Assembly: GCA_001725255.1 (NCBI GenBank)
Contig: MEFV01000011.1
Span: 43,508-107,507, forward strand
Direction of reading: 5' to 3'
From: Comamonas sp. SCN 67-35
GTDB taxonomy: Bacteria > Pseudomonadota > Gammaproteobacteria > Burkholderiales > Burkholderiaceae_C
DNA: 64,000 nt
Shown: one piece after another, positions 11,390 through 19,374 of the stretch
Position numbering within the stretch: the first letter of the stretch is position 1
Layout of the letters: every line of letters begins with the position of its first letter
Notes under the pieces: generated by a model
What the model was told of the DNA's origin: nothing
What the model saw: only the letters and a program-made list of their open reading frames with translations
The model's database searches: none
Made by a program: the position numbers and the translations under genes

Positions 11390-13507
11390 TTACCCCGCGC
11401 TGATCGGATGTTGGATGAACTGCGGATCGGCGCCCTCCAGACGCAGTCGCCCGATACGGTTATTGGAGATGCCGCCCAGGTAGAGGTAGCCCCTGTGCTC
11501 GCGCATCGAGGTGATCATCGGATGGTTCTCGCCGCCCTTGTCCCAGTACGACTCGAGCACGGTGCCGTTCAGATCGCACTTGATGACGCAGCCGACGTTG
11601 ATGTTGGGCGATATCCATTCGTCCTGCCCCAGGCGCTTGACCATGCGGCGCCTGAATCCCGGCCAGCGCATCGCCAGGTCGAAGGACGGCCCCCTCATGC
11701 CCATGAGGGCGATCCAGAAATGACCGTCCGAGGCGCGGTTGATGTTGTCGGGATAGCCTGGCAGGTCGGGGATCACCACCTGCACCTTGCCCTTGTCAGG
11801 CCCGTCGAACCAGTAGCGGCTGATGCGGCAGGCCCAGCTTTCGGCGAACAGCAGCGATTGCCCGTCGCCCGCCATGCAGATGCCGTTGGGGAAGACCAGA
11901 TTCTTCAGCACCGTCTGGGTTTTGTCGGTCCTGGGATCGTAGCAGATGATGCGTCCGTTGCCGCGCGCCTCCAGGCTGTCGATCGGCCACTCGCCCATTT
12001 CGTAGCGGATGGTCGCCTCGGAGAAGAAGATGCGGCCGTCCGGCGCGATGTCCAGATCGTCGGCCAGACGCAGGCGGCTGTCGTCGTTGACGGTGTTCCA
12101 GGAGCGGTTGGTCTCGTCGGTGACCTTTTCCACGGCCCGATTGGCCCGCCCGACCCGGTACAGGCCCATGCCGCCGACGCAGACGTACAAGTCCCCGGTG
12201 GCGTCGAAGGCCATCCCCAGCGGCTGACCGCCGATGTGGGCGTAGACCTCCATGCGAGTGTAATCCGGCGCATGGAACTTCATGATGTCACCGTGGCGCG
12301 TGCCGCAGTACAAGTGGTCGTCCGCATCCAGAATCACGTCTTCCGGCGACTCGACCTGCCCCAGGCCAATCAGTTCGATGTTGCCCAGCTTGTCGTTGAC
12401 CGCGTAGGGCGTTCCAGGAGCGATCGATGCAGCCTTCGGCATCGGGAGGTAGCCCGGACTCACGTACAACTCGCGAATAGCCTTGCCCCGGTTCTTGAAC
12501 CAGCGGATATCCAGGGTCACCGCGGCAATCATGATGGCGCCCAGCGCAATGCGGATATAGCCCGCCTGTACCGCCAGGCCGCGCAGGCTGTTGGTGACGA
12601 TCAGGATGATCAGGGTACCGAGTACGGCCTTCATCGCCGAACCTTTGCCTCCACCGAGACGGATGCCGCCGAGCAGGGCCGCAGCCAGCACGACGATTTC
12701 CAGCCCCAGGCCGGTATCGGCGCTACTGCTGTCCACCCGTGCGCCGAACAGCACTGCGGCGATGCCGGCAAAGACGCCCGAGGCCACATAGGCCAGCGCC
12801 GCGATGCGGTTCACGGGCAGGCCCGAGTTGTAGGCGGACCGCCGCGAACCACCGACGGCGAGCAGGCGCCAGCCACCGCGCATCCGCGTCAGGAATAGGT
12901 GGAAACCGACGGCGACGACAGCAAAGATCCAGGTGGCAACCGGGAGGCTGAGTACCTTGCCGCTGCCCAGGTAATCCCAAAGCTCCGACTCAGGCAGCGT
13001 CGATGCGATGCCGACGGCCCACTTGAACTGAATCAGGTTGTAGATCGCACGCAAAACGATCAGGGTCACCAGGGTGGTCAGGAAGGCGCGCAGCTTGAGG
13101 TAGCCGATCAGCACGCCATTGACCGCTCCCAGAGCGGCTCCCATCAGCAAGGTGGCGCCAATCGACGCGGCAGCCGGCCATTCCTGGACATGGATCAGAT
13201 AGAGCACGAGCACGTTGCAGATCGCATAAATCGATCCCACGCTCAGGTCTATGCCGCCGACGATCAGCACGATGGCCATGCCCAGCACAATGAAACCCAG
13301 TTCGCTGCCTTCCTGGAGAAAACCGGAAATCGTCGTGAAAGAGAGGAAATTCTCGACGATGGATGCAAAAACCGCGATCACCAGCACGAGTACCAGCAAT
13401 GGAACCGCCGTCTCCATCCAGTTCTTGGAAAGCAGTTCACCTATTGCGCGATCAGGCCAATATTTGTAGCGCAATCTATTGAATGCGTCAGATGATTCCA
13501 TTGACAT
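11390..13507 (-). CDS. Fusion: RbsC-type ABC permease + SMP-30/strictosidine-synthase-like propeller
   Basis: The 705-residue protein joins two modules. Residues ~1-335 are a BPD_transp_2 permease with about eight to ten hydrophobic segments and the family loop GLGLEIVVLAAALLGG. Residues ~365-705 are a soluble propeller with GNIELIGLG, LYVCVGGMGLYRV, ESWACRISRY and DLPGYPDNINRA. The 11390-13507 frame is uninterrupted. Because the permease C-terminus of this family is normally cytoplasmic, the propeller should face the cytoplasm, where it could act on the substrate as it enters. The start is at 13507 (a second ATG is at 13501). Confidence 0.88.
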   Translation of the reverse strand: MSMESSDAFNRLRYKYWPDRAIGELLSKNWMETAVPLLVLVLVIAVFASIVENFLSFTTISGFLQEGSELGFIVLGMAIVLIVGGIDLSVGSIYAICNVLVLYLIHVQEWPAAASIGATLLMGAALGAVNGVLIGYLKLRAFLTTLVTLIVLRAIYNLIQFKWAVGIASTLPESELWDYLGSGKVLSLPVATWIFAVVAVGFHLFLTRMRGGWRLLAVGGSRRSAYNSGLPVNRIAALAYVASGVFAGIAAVLFGARVDSSSADTGLGLEIVVLAAALLGGIRLGGGKGSAMKAVLGTLIILIVTNSLRGLAVQAGYIRIALGAIMIAAVTLDIRWFKNRGKAIRELYVSPGYLPMPKAASIAPGTPYAVNDKLGNIELIGLGQVESPEDVILDADDHLYCGTRHGDIMKFHAPDYTRMEVYAHIGGQPLGMAFDATGDLYVCVGGMGLYRVGRANRAVEKVTDETNRSWNTVNDDSRLRLADDLDIAPDGRIFFSEATIRYEMGEWPIDSLEARGNGRIICYDPRTDKTQTVLKNLVFPNGICMAGDGQSLLFAESWACRISRYWFDGPDKGKVQVVIPDLPGYPDNINRASDGHFWIALMGMRGPSFDLAMRWPGFRRRMVKRLGQDEWISPNINVGCVIKCDLNGTVLESYWDKGGENHPMITSMREHRGYLYLGGISNNRIGRLRLEGADPQFIQHPISAG

Positions 13508-13603
13508 ATCGGATATCAGCCACTCTGGTTGTTAGATACACTTGTTCTCGTGCTTGGGAATGCACCAGCTCGGTTTATTTCGGGTATGAAATGAGGGAAA
13601 GAC

Positions 13604-13626
13604 GAAGGCGCCGCAGGGGCACCTTC
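13604..13626 (-). terminator. Intercistronic hairpin after the binding-protein gene
   Basis: On the minus strand GAAGGTGCC-CCTGC-GGCGCCTTC forms a 9-bp stem with one G-U pair, 10 bases after the binding-protein stop, followed by a pyrimidine-rich but imperfect T tract. Such hairpins between binding-protein and downstream permease genes commonly raise binding-protein expression by partial termination or mRNA protection. Confidence 0.55.
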
Positions 13627-13635
13627 GGCCCTGGA

Positions 13636-14676
13636 TTACTTCAGGGAGTCGATCGTCCAGCACTTGTGGCTGTCGACGTCGGCCTGCGTCAGGACGGAGA
13701 GCGGCGTGTAATGCGCCACCTTGATCTTCCCCGGCTTGTCGCGCAGTTGCAGTGCCATCTGGATAAGATCGTTGACGTCGCGGCTCTGGCCGGGCACGTC
13801 ATAGCTGACGTAATGATCGAAAGCCTTGGTCTGCAAGCCCTTGCACGCCACCTCTCCGCCGCCGCCGCTGGTGGAGACCAGCACCTTGCCCGATTTCCCG
13901 GCGTCCTTGACGGCCGCACCCGTCGCCAGATCCGGGATGTCCCATACGCCCATGATGGCGCACAGGTCGGGGTGCTGCTTGAGCGTGACCTCGGTGATCG
14001 ATTTGGCCTTGGATGAGTCGTAGTTGCCGATCGACTGGCGCGCCACGACCTTGATATCCGGATTCTTGGACAGTACGTTGTTGTAGCCTTCCTGCATGTA
14101 GACCGTCCAGGGGGCTGTGGTCGGGCCATTCAGGATCAATATCTTGCGCGAGGTGTTCGGCCCGCACTGCTTGACGACCCAATCGGCCTGGGTCTCGCCG
14201 ATGACGGTCGCGTCGGCACCGGCAAAACCGGTGGTCATCGTCAGGCTCTTCATGTTCAGCTGGATGACGTAGATGCCCGCATCCTCCATCTGCTTTTCCA
14301 GTTTGGCATACGACGTCACGTCGGGGTTCTGGATCACGACCACGTCGGGCTTCGGCTTCTCATTGAGCAGCTGCGTGAGGATTTGAACGCCTGCGGAAGT
14401 ATCGAAATTGGCGTTTCTCACCTCGTAGCTGTAGCCCAGCCGTTTGGCCTGGATGCTCATCATCTTGGACCAGCCCTCGGTCAGATCCAGGCCCATGAAC
14501 ACCGGGACGAAAACCACCCGCTTGTTCTTGAACACCTCGTAATAGTGCGTGCGTTCAGGGTCCTTGATGGCGCCGTCCTGCGCATGCGCCACGCCGACCA
14601 TGCCGACCATGGCGGCAAGAGCCAGGGCGAAAAGTGATTTTGTACCCCAACGGGATTTTCTGTTGAACAAGGTCAT
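13636..14676 (-). CDS. Periplasmic sugar-type substrate-binding protein
   Basis: This is the ligand-binding subunit of the CUT2-type ABC importer, 346 residues. A Sec signal peptide spans ~1-32 (positive start, hydrophobic core, cleavage near GVAHA-QDG). The mature protein resembles the RbsB-like type 1 periplasmic fold (VVFVPVFMGLDLTEGW near the start, DVVVIQNPDVTSYAKLEKQM, CAIMGVWDIPDLATGAAVKD). GAAGGAGACGCA precedes the ATG. It lies between the two permease genes. The ligand cannot be predicted; the neighbouring dehydrogenases and lactonase-like proteins suggest a polyol, aldose or lactone-forming compound. Confidence 0.9.
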   Translation of the reverse strand: MTLFNRKSRWGTKSLFALALAAMVGMVGVAHAQDGAIKDPERTHYYEVFKNKRVVFVPVFMGLDLTEGWSKMMSIQAKRLGYSYEVRNANFDTSAGVQILTQLLNEKPKPDVVVIQNPDVTSYAKLEKQMEDAGIYVIQLNMKSLTMTTGFAGADATVIGETQADWVVKQCGPNTSRKILILNGPTTAPWTVYMQEGYNNVLSKNPDIKVVARQSIGNYDSSKAKSITEVTLKQHPDLCAIMGVWDIPDLATGAAVKDAGKSGKVLVSTSGGGGEVACKGLQTKAFDHYVSYDVPGQSRDVNDLIQMALQLRDKPGKIKVAHYTPLSVLTQADVDSHKCWTIDSLK

Positions 14677-14745
14677 TGCGTCTCCTTCATAAATTCACAA
14701 AACAATTCATCAACCGGAATGCGGAATTGGATTTCGCTGGTATGG

Positions 14746-15726
14746 CTAGATATCTCCTTGCTGCGCCGTCTCCTCGTTTCTTGGGTTTAAAAAACTATCC
14801 ACGGCAATGGCGATCAACAAGATGATGCCTTTGAACAGATCCTGAATATCCAGGGGAAAATTCATGATCGTCATTCCATTGAAGACGATGCCCACGAGCA
14901 AGGTGCCCACCAGCACGCTCCAGACGCCGCCGCGGCCGCCGGATAAACCGATGCCGCCGAGCACCACGACCAGAATCACGTCGTAGATCAAAGAAAGGTT
15001 GTAGATCCGCGTATCCATCAGGTTGTTCGATGCGGCCATCACGAAGCCTGCCAGCAATGCGATCAATGCCGCCAATATGTATTGCAAAACCATGATCGGA
15101 CGAACCGAGATTCCCGTGGTTCGTGCGGTATTCGGATTGTCGCCAATGGAATAGATGAATCTGCCGATCTTCGTTTTCTTGAGAAACCACCCGACGGCAA
15201 TGAACATGAATGCGGCAACCAGGATGCTGCTCGGTATCCCGAATAAACTGGCCCCGCCGATCCAGCGTATCGGGTTCATTCCATCGGACCAGGAGACCAT
15301 GTCCGCCTTCAATATGCCGACCTGACCCAGGCCCGCCAATGCGAGACCTGTGGCGAGCGTGACGAACAGGGCCGGAATCTCTGCGTAGGCCACCAACAGG
15401 CCGCTGATCCCACCGGCAATGATGGCGAATCCTGTTCCAACCGTTATTGACAGTACAAGTCCATTGCCACTGTCCACCATTGTCATCACCAAGGCGGTTG
15501 GCACGGCCATCAATGCCACCATGGATAGATCGATGCCGCGTCCGATGACGACGATAGCCATGCCCAGCCCGAGTATGGCCAGCACCGAGATCGATCGCAT
15601 CATTGCAATCAGATTTCCAACAGTGAAGAAATTCGGAAGGAAAATGGAAAAGCAGCAAAAAATGATGAGGGAGATGAGAAAAACGATCGATTGCTGGTCC
15701 AATCTGATGATGTGCTTGCTGGTCAT
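14746..15726 (-). CDS. Sugar-type ABC importer permease
   Basis: This 326-residue inner-membrane permease of the RbsC/BPD_transp_2 family has about nine hydrophobic segments and the conserved loop GLSGGRGGVWSVLVGTLLVG. It is the first gene of the minus-strand operon and is probably a heterodimer partner of the fused permease at 11390-13507. It starts 165 bases from the divergent IclR gene. Local base composition is lower in GC than the flanking core genes. Confidence 0.92.
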   Translation of the reverse strand: MTSKHIIRLDQQSIVFLISLIIFCCFSIFLPNFFTVGNLIAMMRSISVLAILGLGMAIVVIGRGIDLSMVALMAVPTALVMTMVDSGNGLVLSITVGTGFAIIAGGISGLLVAYAEIPALFVTLATGLALAGLGQVGILKADMVSWSDGMNPIRWIGGASLFGIPSSILVAAFMFIAVGWFLKKTKIGRFIYSIGDNPNTARTTGISVRPIMVLQYILAALIALLAGFVMAASNNLMDTRIYNLSLIYDVILVVVLGGIGLSGGRGGVWSVLVGTLLVGIVFNGMTIMNFPLDIQDLFKGIILLIAIAVDSFLNPRNEETAQQGDI

Positions 15727-15827
15727 TGGTGTGGAATCTGATGGCGATTGCGGCTTGCGAAGAGGAGGGTGTGACGAAGTCTCAAGATGGAGCTGCGATG
15801 GCGTGAAGATGGAAATTTCTCAAAGAG

Positions 15828-15856
15828 CTGGCAAACCCTCGAAAGTTCAGTATAAT
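15828..15856 (+). promoter_or_regulatory. Sigma-70-like promoter of the IclR regulator gene
   Basis: CTGGCA (15828-15833, 4 of 6 to the -35 consensus) is followed after a 17-base spacer by a perfect TATAAT (15851-15856). The predicted start site is near 15863, about 30 bases before the 15892 ATG. The -10 box lies inside the first of two palindromes. Confidence 0.6.
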
Positions 15857-15878
15857 GAACTCCATCCTGTAAGATGGA
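15844..15878. promoter_or_regulatory. Tandem palindromic operator (two 6-6-6 inverted repeats)
   Basis: Two perfect inverted repeats sit end to end: AGTTCA-GTATAA-TGAACT (15844-15861) and TCCATC-CTGTAA-GATGGA (15861-15878), each with 6-bp arms and a 6-bp spacer, sharing T15861. The first covers the -10 box, so a bound regulator would block the IclR gene. Autoregulation plus control of the divergent transporter operon is the natural reading. The arms differ, so one could serve another regulator. Confidence 0.6.
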
Positions 15879-15891
15879 CTGACGTCACTCT

Positions 15892-16728
15892 ATGAAGGGC
15901 GCTTTCATCGATCAATTGGTGTATTCCCTAGGTAAAATTGGCATGAAATCTGCTTATGAAACCCCTGCGCTTCGTCGTGGCGCGTCGATCCTGGATGTTG
16001 TCGCGTCCAGTCCGACGCCTCCTGCCGCTGCATTTCTTTCGAAAGAACTCGGCCTGCCGAAAAGTACGACGCACGGGCTGCTTCTGACCATGCAGGAACT
16101 CGGCTTGCTGAAGAAAGCTACCGACGGTACGTACCAGATAGGCCCCAAGATCATGCATTGGGCGCATGCATTCCTGAATCAGACGAACCTGGTGCAGGAA
16201 TTTCAGAATGCCATGTCCGAGAATAATGACCTGGATGATCATACGATCACTTTGAGCATTCTTGATGGTAATAACGTCGTCTATCTTTCCTGCCGGAATA
16301 GTCGAAGACCACTTGGATTCACATTCAAAATGGGTATGCATCTGCCGGCTGCTTTTACTGCAACCGGCAAGATCATGTTGGCAGCATTGGAAGATGAGGA
16401 AATACATCAGCGCTTCGATCAAGATTGGCCGGAAAAATTGACAAGCCGAAGTGTCCAGGATATCAACCAGCTATTGGTTGAAATACAGCAGGTTCGTGAA
16501 TCTGGAATATCCTTTGACAATGGACAAATACAGGACGGCATGTTTTGCGTGGGTGTTGCCATTCGGGACTTCTCCAATCAAGTCGTTGCGGGTCTGGCAC
16601 TCAGTCTCATCGAAAGCGAAGCCACGGAAAACAACATCAGCAGGGTCATCAATACGCTTCGCAAAATTTCCCTGGATCTGTCGGAACGCCTTGGTGCGCA
16701 AAGAACGAGTGCCTGCCAGGATGGCTGA
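15892..16728 (+). CDS. IclR-family transcriptional regulator
   Basis: This probable local regulator of the divergent ABC-transporter/dehydrogenase operon has 278 residues. A winged helix-turn-helix occupies ~30-85 (FLSKELGLPKSTTHGLLLTM), followed by the IclR effector domain (~100-270; LPAAFTATGKIMLAAL, FDNGQIQDGMFCVGVAI). An internal ATG at 15943 (MKSAYETPALRR) is an alternative start that would remove 17 residues not typical of the family. One 60-base line of this gene (16261-16320) counts 27 G+C, far below the neighbouring core genes, which suggests acquisition by transfer. Confidence 0.92.
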   Translation: MKGAFIDQLVYSLGKIGMKSAYETPALRRGASILDVVASSPTPPAAAFLSKELGLPKSTTHGLLLTMQELGLLKKATDGTYQIGPKIMHWAHAFLNQTNLVQEFQNAMSENNDLDDHTITLSILDGNNVVYLSCRNSRRPLGFTFKMGMHLPAAFTATGKIMLAALEDEEIHQRFDQDWPEKLTSRSVQDINQLLVEIQQVRESGISFDNGQIQDGMFCVGVAIRDFSNQVVAGLALSLIESEATENNISRVINTLRKISLDLSERLGAQRTSACQDG

Positions 16729-16740
16729 TCTCCGTTGGGT

Positions 16741-18132
16741 TCAAAAATGTCCTCGCTCATCTTGTTCCGGCTGTAGCAGCCGCTGCGCGCGTGGCCATTG
16801 CGTGGCCCGCCACAGCCGTTGGATGGCCGCTTGGGCCTGTTCGGCCGACACGGCTCCGCCATAGGCCGCCAGGCGCAGCGCCTTGGCGGTGATCTCCTCG
16901 CGCGACAGGGTGTTGCCCGGGTCGCCCTTGGGTTCATCCACGCGGCCGTGCAGCGTGCGGCCATCGGCGGTGCGCACCGTCACCTTGCCGATCCAGCGGC
17001 GCGGGTAGGCGGCATCCACTTCGGCGTCGAGCTCCATGCGCACCTTGTCGCGCAGGGCCACGGTCTCGGGCGCCAGATACTCGTTGTCGAACGCGGCCAG
17101 GCCCGCATGGCCAAAGCGCGCGGCCAGGGCCAGCACCGTACCCATGGAGAACTTGGACTGGTGCACCGTGGTCGGCGACACCACCGGCCCCAGCACATCG
17201 ATGGCGCCCTGGTGCACATGGCAGGTCACCTGTGCGATGTCGGCGGGCGCCAGGCCGTGCTCGCGCATCACCTGCTGCAGCGCATCGGCCGCGGGGTGCG
17301 TGTGGCGGCACGAGGCATGCCACTTGAACGATGTCTCGGCCGTGGCCCAGCGGGAGCCGAGGCCCTCGGTGAGCTTGGCCGGGTTGGCGTCACTGGACAT
17401 GCCCGCGGCCATGCCCTGCGGGCCGGTGAAGATGTCCTGCGCGCCGGTAAAGCCATCCTGGGCCAGGTAGGCGGCCATCAGGCCGGCCGCGGCGGCGTGG
17501 GCGGTGTGCAGCTGCTTGCTGTCGGCCGCGGTGCGCAAAAACTCCCACAACCCCGCCGACTGCGTGCCGGCCGAGCCAAACGCGTGCTGCATCTGCGCGG
17601 GCGTCAGCTCCAGCAGGCGCCCCACGGCGGCGGCCGCCGCCAGCGTGCCCGCCGTGGCCGTGGTGTGGAACACCTTGTAGTGGCTGCGGCCCAGAAATTC
17701 GCCCACGCGGATGCCGACCTCGTAGCCCGCCACGCAGGCCGCCATGAGCTGCGCGCCGCTGGCACCGATGCTTTGCGCCACGGCCAGCGCGGGAGGGAAG
17801 ACCACGGCCGCCGGGTGGAACACCGAACCGTTGTGCACATCATCCTGCTCGGCCACGTGCGAAGCCGCGGCGTTGGCCAGCGCGGCCATCATGGGGCTGC
17901 TGGTGGCGCCGTGGCCGATCACTTCGCTGGGGCCTTGCGCAGGCCCCTGCGACAGCGCGAAGCGCGTGATGCTGGCCACCGGCCGCGCGCGGCAGCCGGC
18001 CAGCACGGAGCCGAACCAGTCCACCCACAGGTCTTCGGTGCGGCGCTGCACGGGCGCGGGCACGTCGCTCCATTGCAGCGTGGCGGCAAACTGGGCCAGG
18101 GGATGGATGGTGGCTTGGGTTTCTTGTTTCAT
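16741..18132 (-). CDS. MmgE/PrpD family protein
   Basis: This 463-residue protein belongs to the family containing 2-methylcitrate dehydratase (PrpD) and cis-aconitate decarboxylase. The N-terminal helical domain shows PVQRRTEDLWVDWFGSVLAG and the family segment NAAASHVAEQDDVHN, in the place of the usual 'H..D.DD' region; the C-terminal domain contains SFKWHASCRHTHPAADAL. The exact reaction is unknown. It is the last gene of a minus-strand set with CoA-transferase, acyl-CoA dehydrogenase and hydratase, suggesting a short-chain dicarboxylate or methyl-branched acid. Its ATG coincides with the end of a dispersed-repeat copy. Confidence 0.85.
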   Translation of the reverse strand: MKQETQATIHPLAQFAATLQWSDVPAPVQRRTEDLWVDWFGSVLAGCRARPVASITRFALSQGPAQGPSEVIGHGATSSPMMAALANAAASHVAEQDDVHNGSVFHPAAVVFPPALAVAQSIGASGAQLMAACVAGYEVGIRVGEFLGRSHYKVFHTTATAGTLAAAAAVGRLLELTPAQMQHAFGSAGTQSAGLWEFLRTAADSKQLHTAHAAAAGLMAAYLAQDGFTGAQDIFTGPQGMAAGMSSDANPAKLTEGLGSRWATAETSFKWHASCRHTHPAADALQQVMREHGLAPADIAQVTCHVHQGAIDVLGPVVSPTTVHQSKFSMGTVLALAARFGHAGLAAFDNEYLAPETVALRDKVRMELDAEVDAAYPRRWIGKVTVRTADGRTLHGRVDEPKGDPGNTLSREEITAKALRLAAYGGAVSAEQAQAAIQRLWRATQWPRAQRLLQPEQDERGHF

Positions 18133-18175
18133 TTTCGGCTCCAGTGCCGGTGGTTCAAGCGCGGGTAGCTATGGT
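18130..18175 (-). repeat. Dispersed ~46-bp repeat, copy E
   Basis: Read on the minus strand it runs ACCATAGCTACCCGCGCTT to GGAGCCGAAAATG, matching copy A in the ATAGCT, CGCTT and CTGGAGCC blocks. It fills most of the 59-base gap between the CoA-transferase and MmgE/PrpD genes and its last bases are the latter's start codon. Confidence 0.6.
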
Positions 18176-18191
18176 TTTTGAGTCAGCGAGG

Positions 18192-19373
18192 TTACGGAGC
18201 CTGCAGTGCGTCGATCTGCTCGGCGCTCCACCCCAGTTCGGCCAGGATGGCGGCGTTGTGCTGGCCCACGGCGGGTACGGCGTTCATGCGGTAATCGAAC
18301 GCGCTGTTCACGCCCGGCGGCAGCAGGGCCGGGATGCGGCCCACGGGGGAATCCACCTCGCTCCAGCGCTGGCGCGCCGCCAGCTGCGGGTGCGCCCACA
18401 GGTCGGCCATGTCGTTCACGCGGGCGTTGGCGATGCCCGCTGCTTCGAGCCGCTCGACCACCTGCGCGGCCGTAAGCGCCGTGAAGCTCTGCGCGATCAG
18501 CGCCTGCAGCGCGTCACGGTGGGCGTTGCGCTGGGCGTTGGAACAGAAGCGCGCATCGACCGCCACCTCGGGGCGCAGCAGCACGGTGTCGCAAAAGGCC
18601 TTCCACTCGCGCTCGTTCTGCAGGCCCAGCATCACCGTCTTGCCGTCGCCCGCCACGAACGGGCCGTAGGGGTAGATGCTGGCGTGCGATGCGCCGGTGC
18701 GCGGCGGTGGGGGCGCGCCGTCGAAGGCGTAGTACAGCGGGTAGCCCATCCACTCGCCCATGGCTTCGAGCATGGACACGTCGATGTGGCTGCCCTCGCC
18801 CGTCCTGCCGCGCAGCAGCAGGGCCGAGAGGATGTTGGTATAGGCATACATGCCGGCGGCGATGTCGGCCACCGAGATGCCGGATTTGGATGGCGTCTCG
18901 GGCGTGCCGGTCACCGACAGGAAACCCGCCTCGCTCTGGATCAGCAGGTCGTAGGCCTTCTTGTCGCGGTAGGGGCCGTCCGCGCCGTAGCCGCTGATGT
19001 CGCACACGATCAGCTTCGGGTTGTGGATTTTCAGCGCCTCGTACGACAGGCCCATGCGCGCGGCGGCGCCCGGCGCGAGGTTCTGCACCAGTACGTCGGC
19101 CGTCTTCAGCAGCTGCAGCAGCGCGGCCTTGGCCTGGGGGTGCTTGATGTCCAGCGCCAGGCTTTCCTTGCTGCGGTTGATCCAGGTGAAGTGCGAGGAC
19201 TGGCCCTTCACGCGCTGGTCGTAGCCGCGCGCGAAGTCGCCGCTGCCGGGGCGCTCCACCTTGATGACGCGCGCGCCCAGGTCGGCCAGTTGGCGCGTGC
19301 AGAACGGCGCGGCCACCGCATGTTCCAGCGAGACGACGGTGATGCCGTCGAGGGGGCGGGTCATGGCGGTCAT
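18192..19373 (-). CDS. CaiB/BaiF family CoA-transferase
   Basis: This class III CoA-transferase (393 residues) moves CoA between carboxylic acids through an aspartyl-CoA-type intermediate. The N-terminal part has the family pattern (PLDGITVVSLEHAVAAPFCT, ARVIKVERPGSGDFAR), and the likely catalytic Asp is at 170 in GISVADIAAGMYAYTN. The next gene upstream is an acyl-CoA dehydrogenase ending 1 base away, so the transferase probably activates the substrate that the dehydrogenase oxidises. Itaconate, mesaconate or a similar C5 acid is possible, given the MmgE/PrpD and hydratase neighbours, but this is inference. Confidence 0.9.
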   Translation of the reverse strand: MTAMTRPLDGITVVSLEHAVAAPFCTRQLADLGARVIKVERPGSGDFARGYDQRVKGQSSHFTWINRSKESLALDIKHPQAKAALLQLLKTADVLVQNLAPGAAARMGLSYEALKIHNPKLIVCDISGYGADGPYRDKKAYDLLIQSEAGFLSVTGTPETPSKSGISVADIAAGMYAYTNILSALLLRGRTGEGSHIDVSMLEAMGEWMGYPLYYAFDGAPPPPRTGASHASIYPYGPFVAGDGKTVMLGLQNEREWKAFCDTVLLRPEVAVDARFCSNAQRNAHRDALQALIAQSFTALTAAQVVERLEAAGIANARVNDMADLWAHPQLAARQRWSEVDSPVGRIPALLPPGVNSAFDYRMNAVPAVGQHNAAILAELGWSAEQIDALQAP

Positions 19374-19374
19374 G

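Noticed and set aside
10307..12898. 863-residue plus-strand frame
   Set aside because: It is antisense to the propeller and fused permease; no motifs and shadow-type composition.
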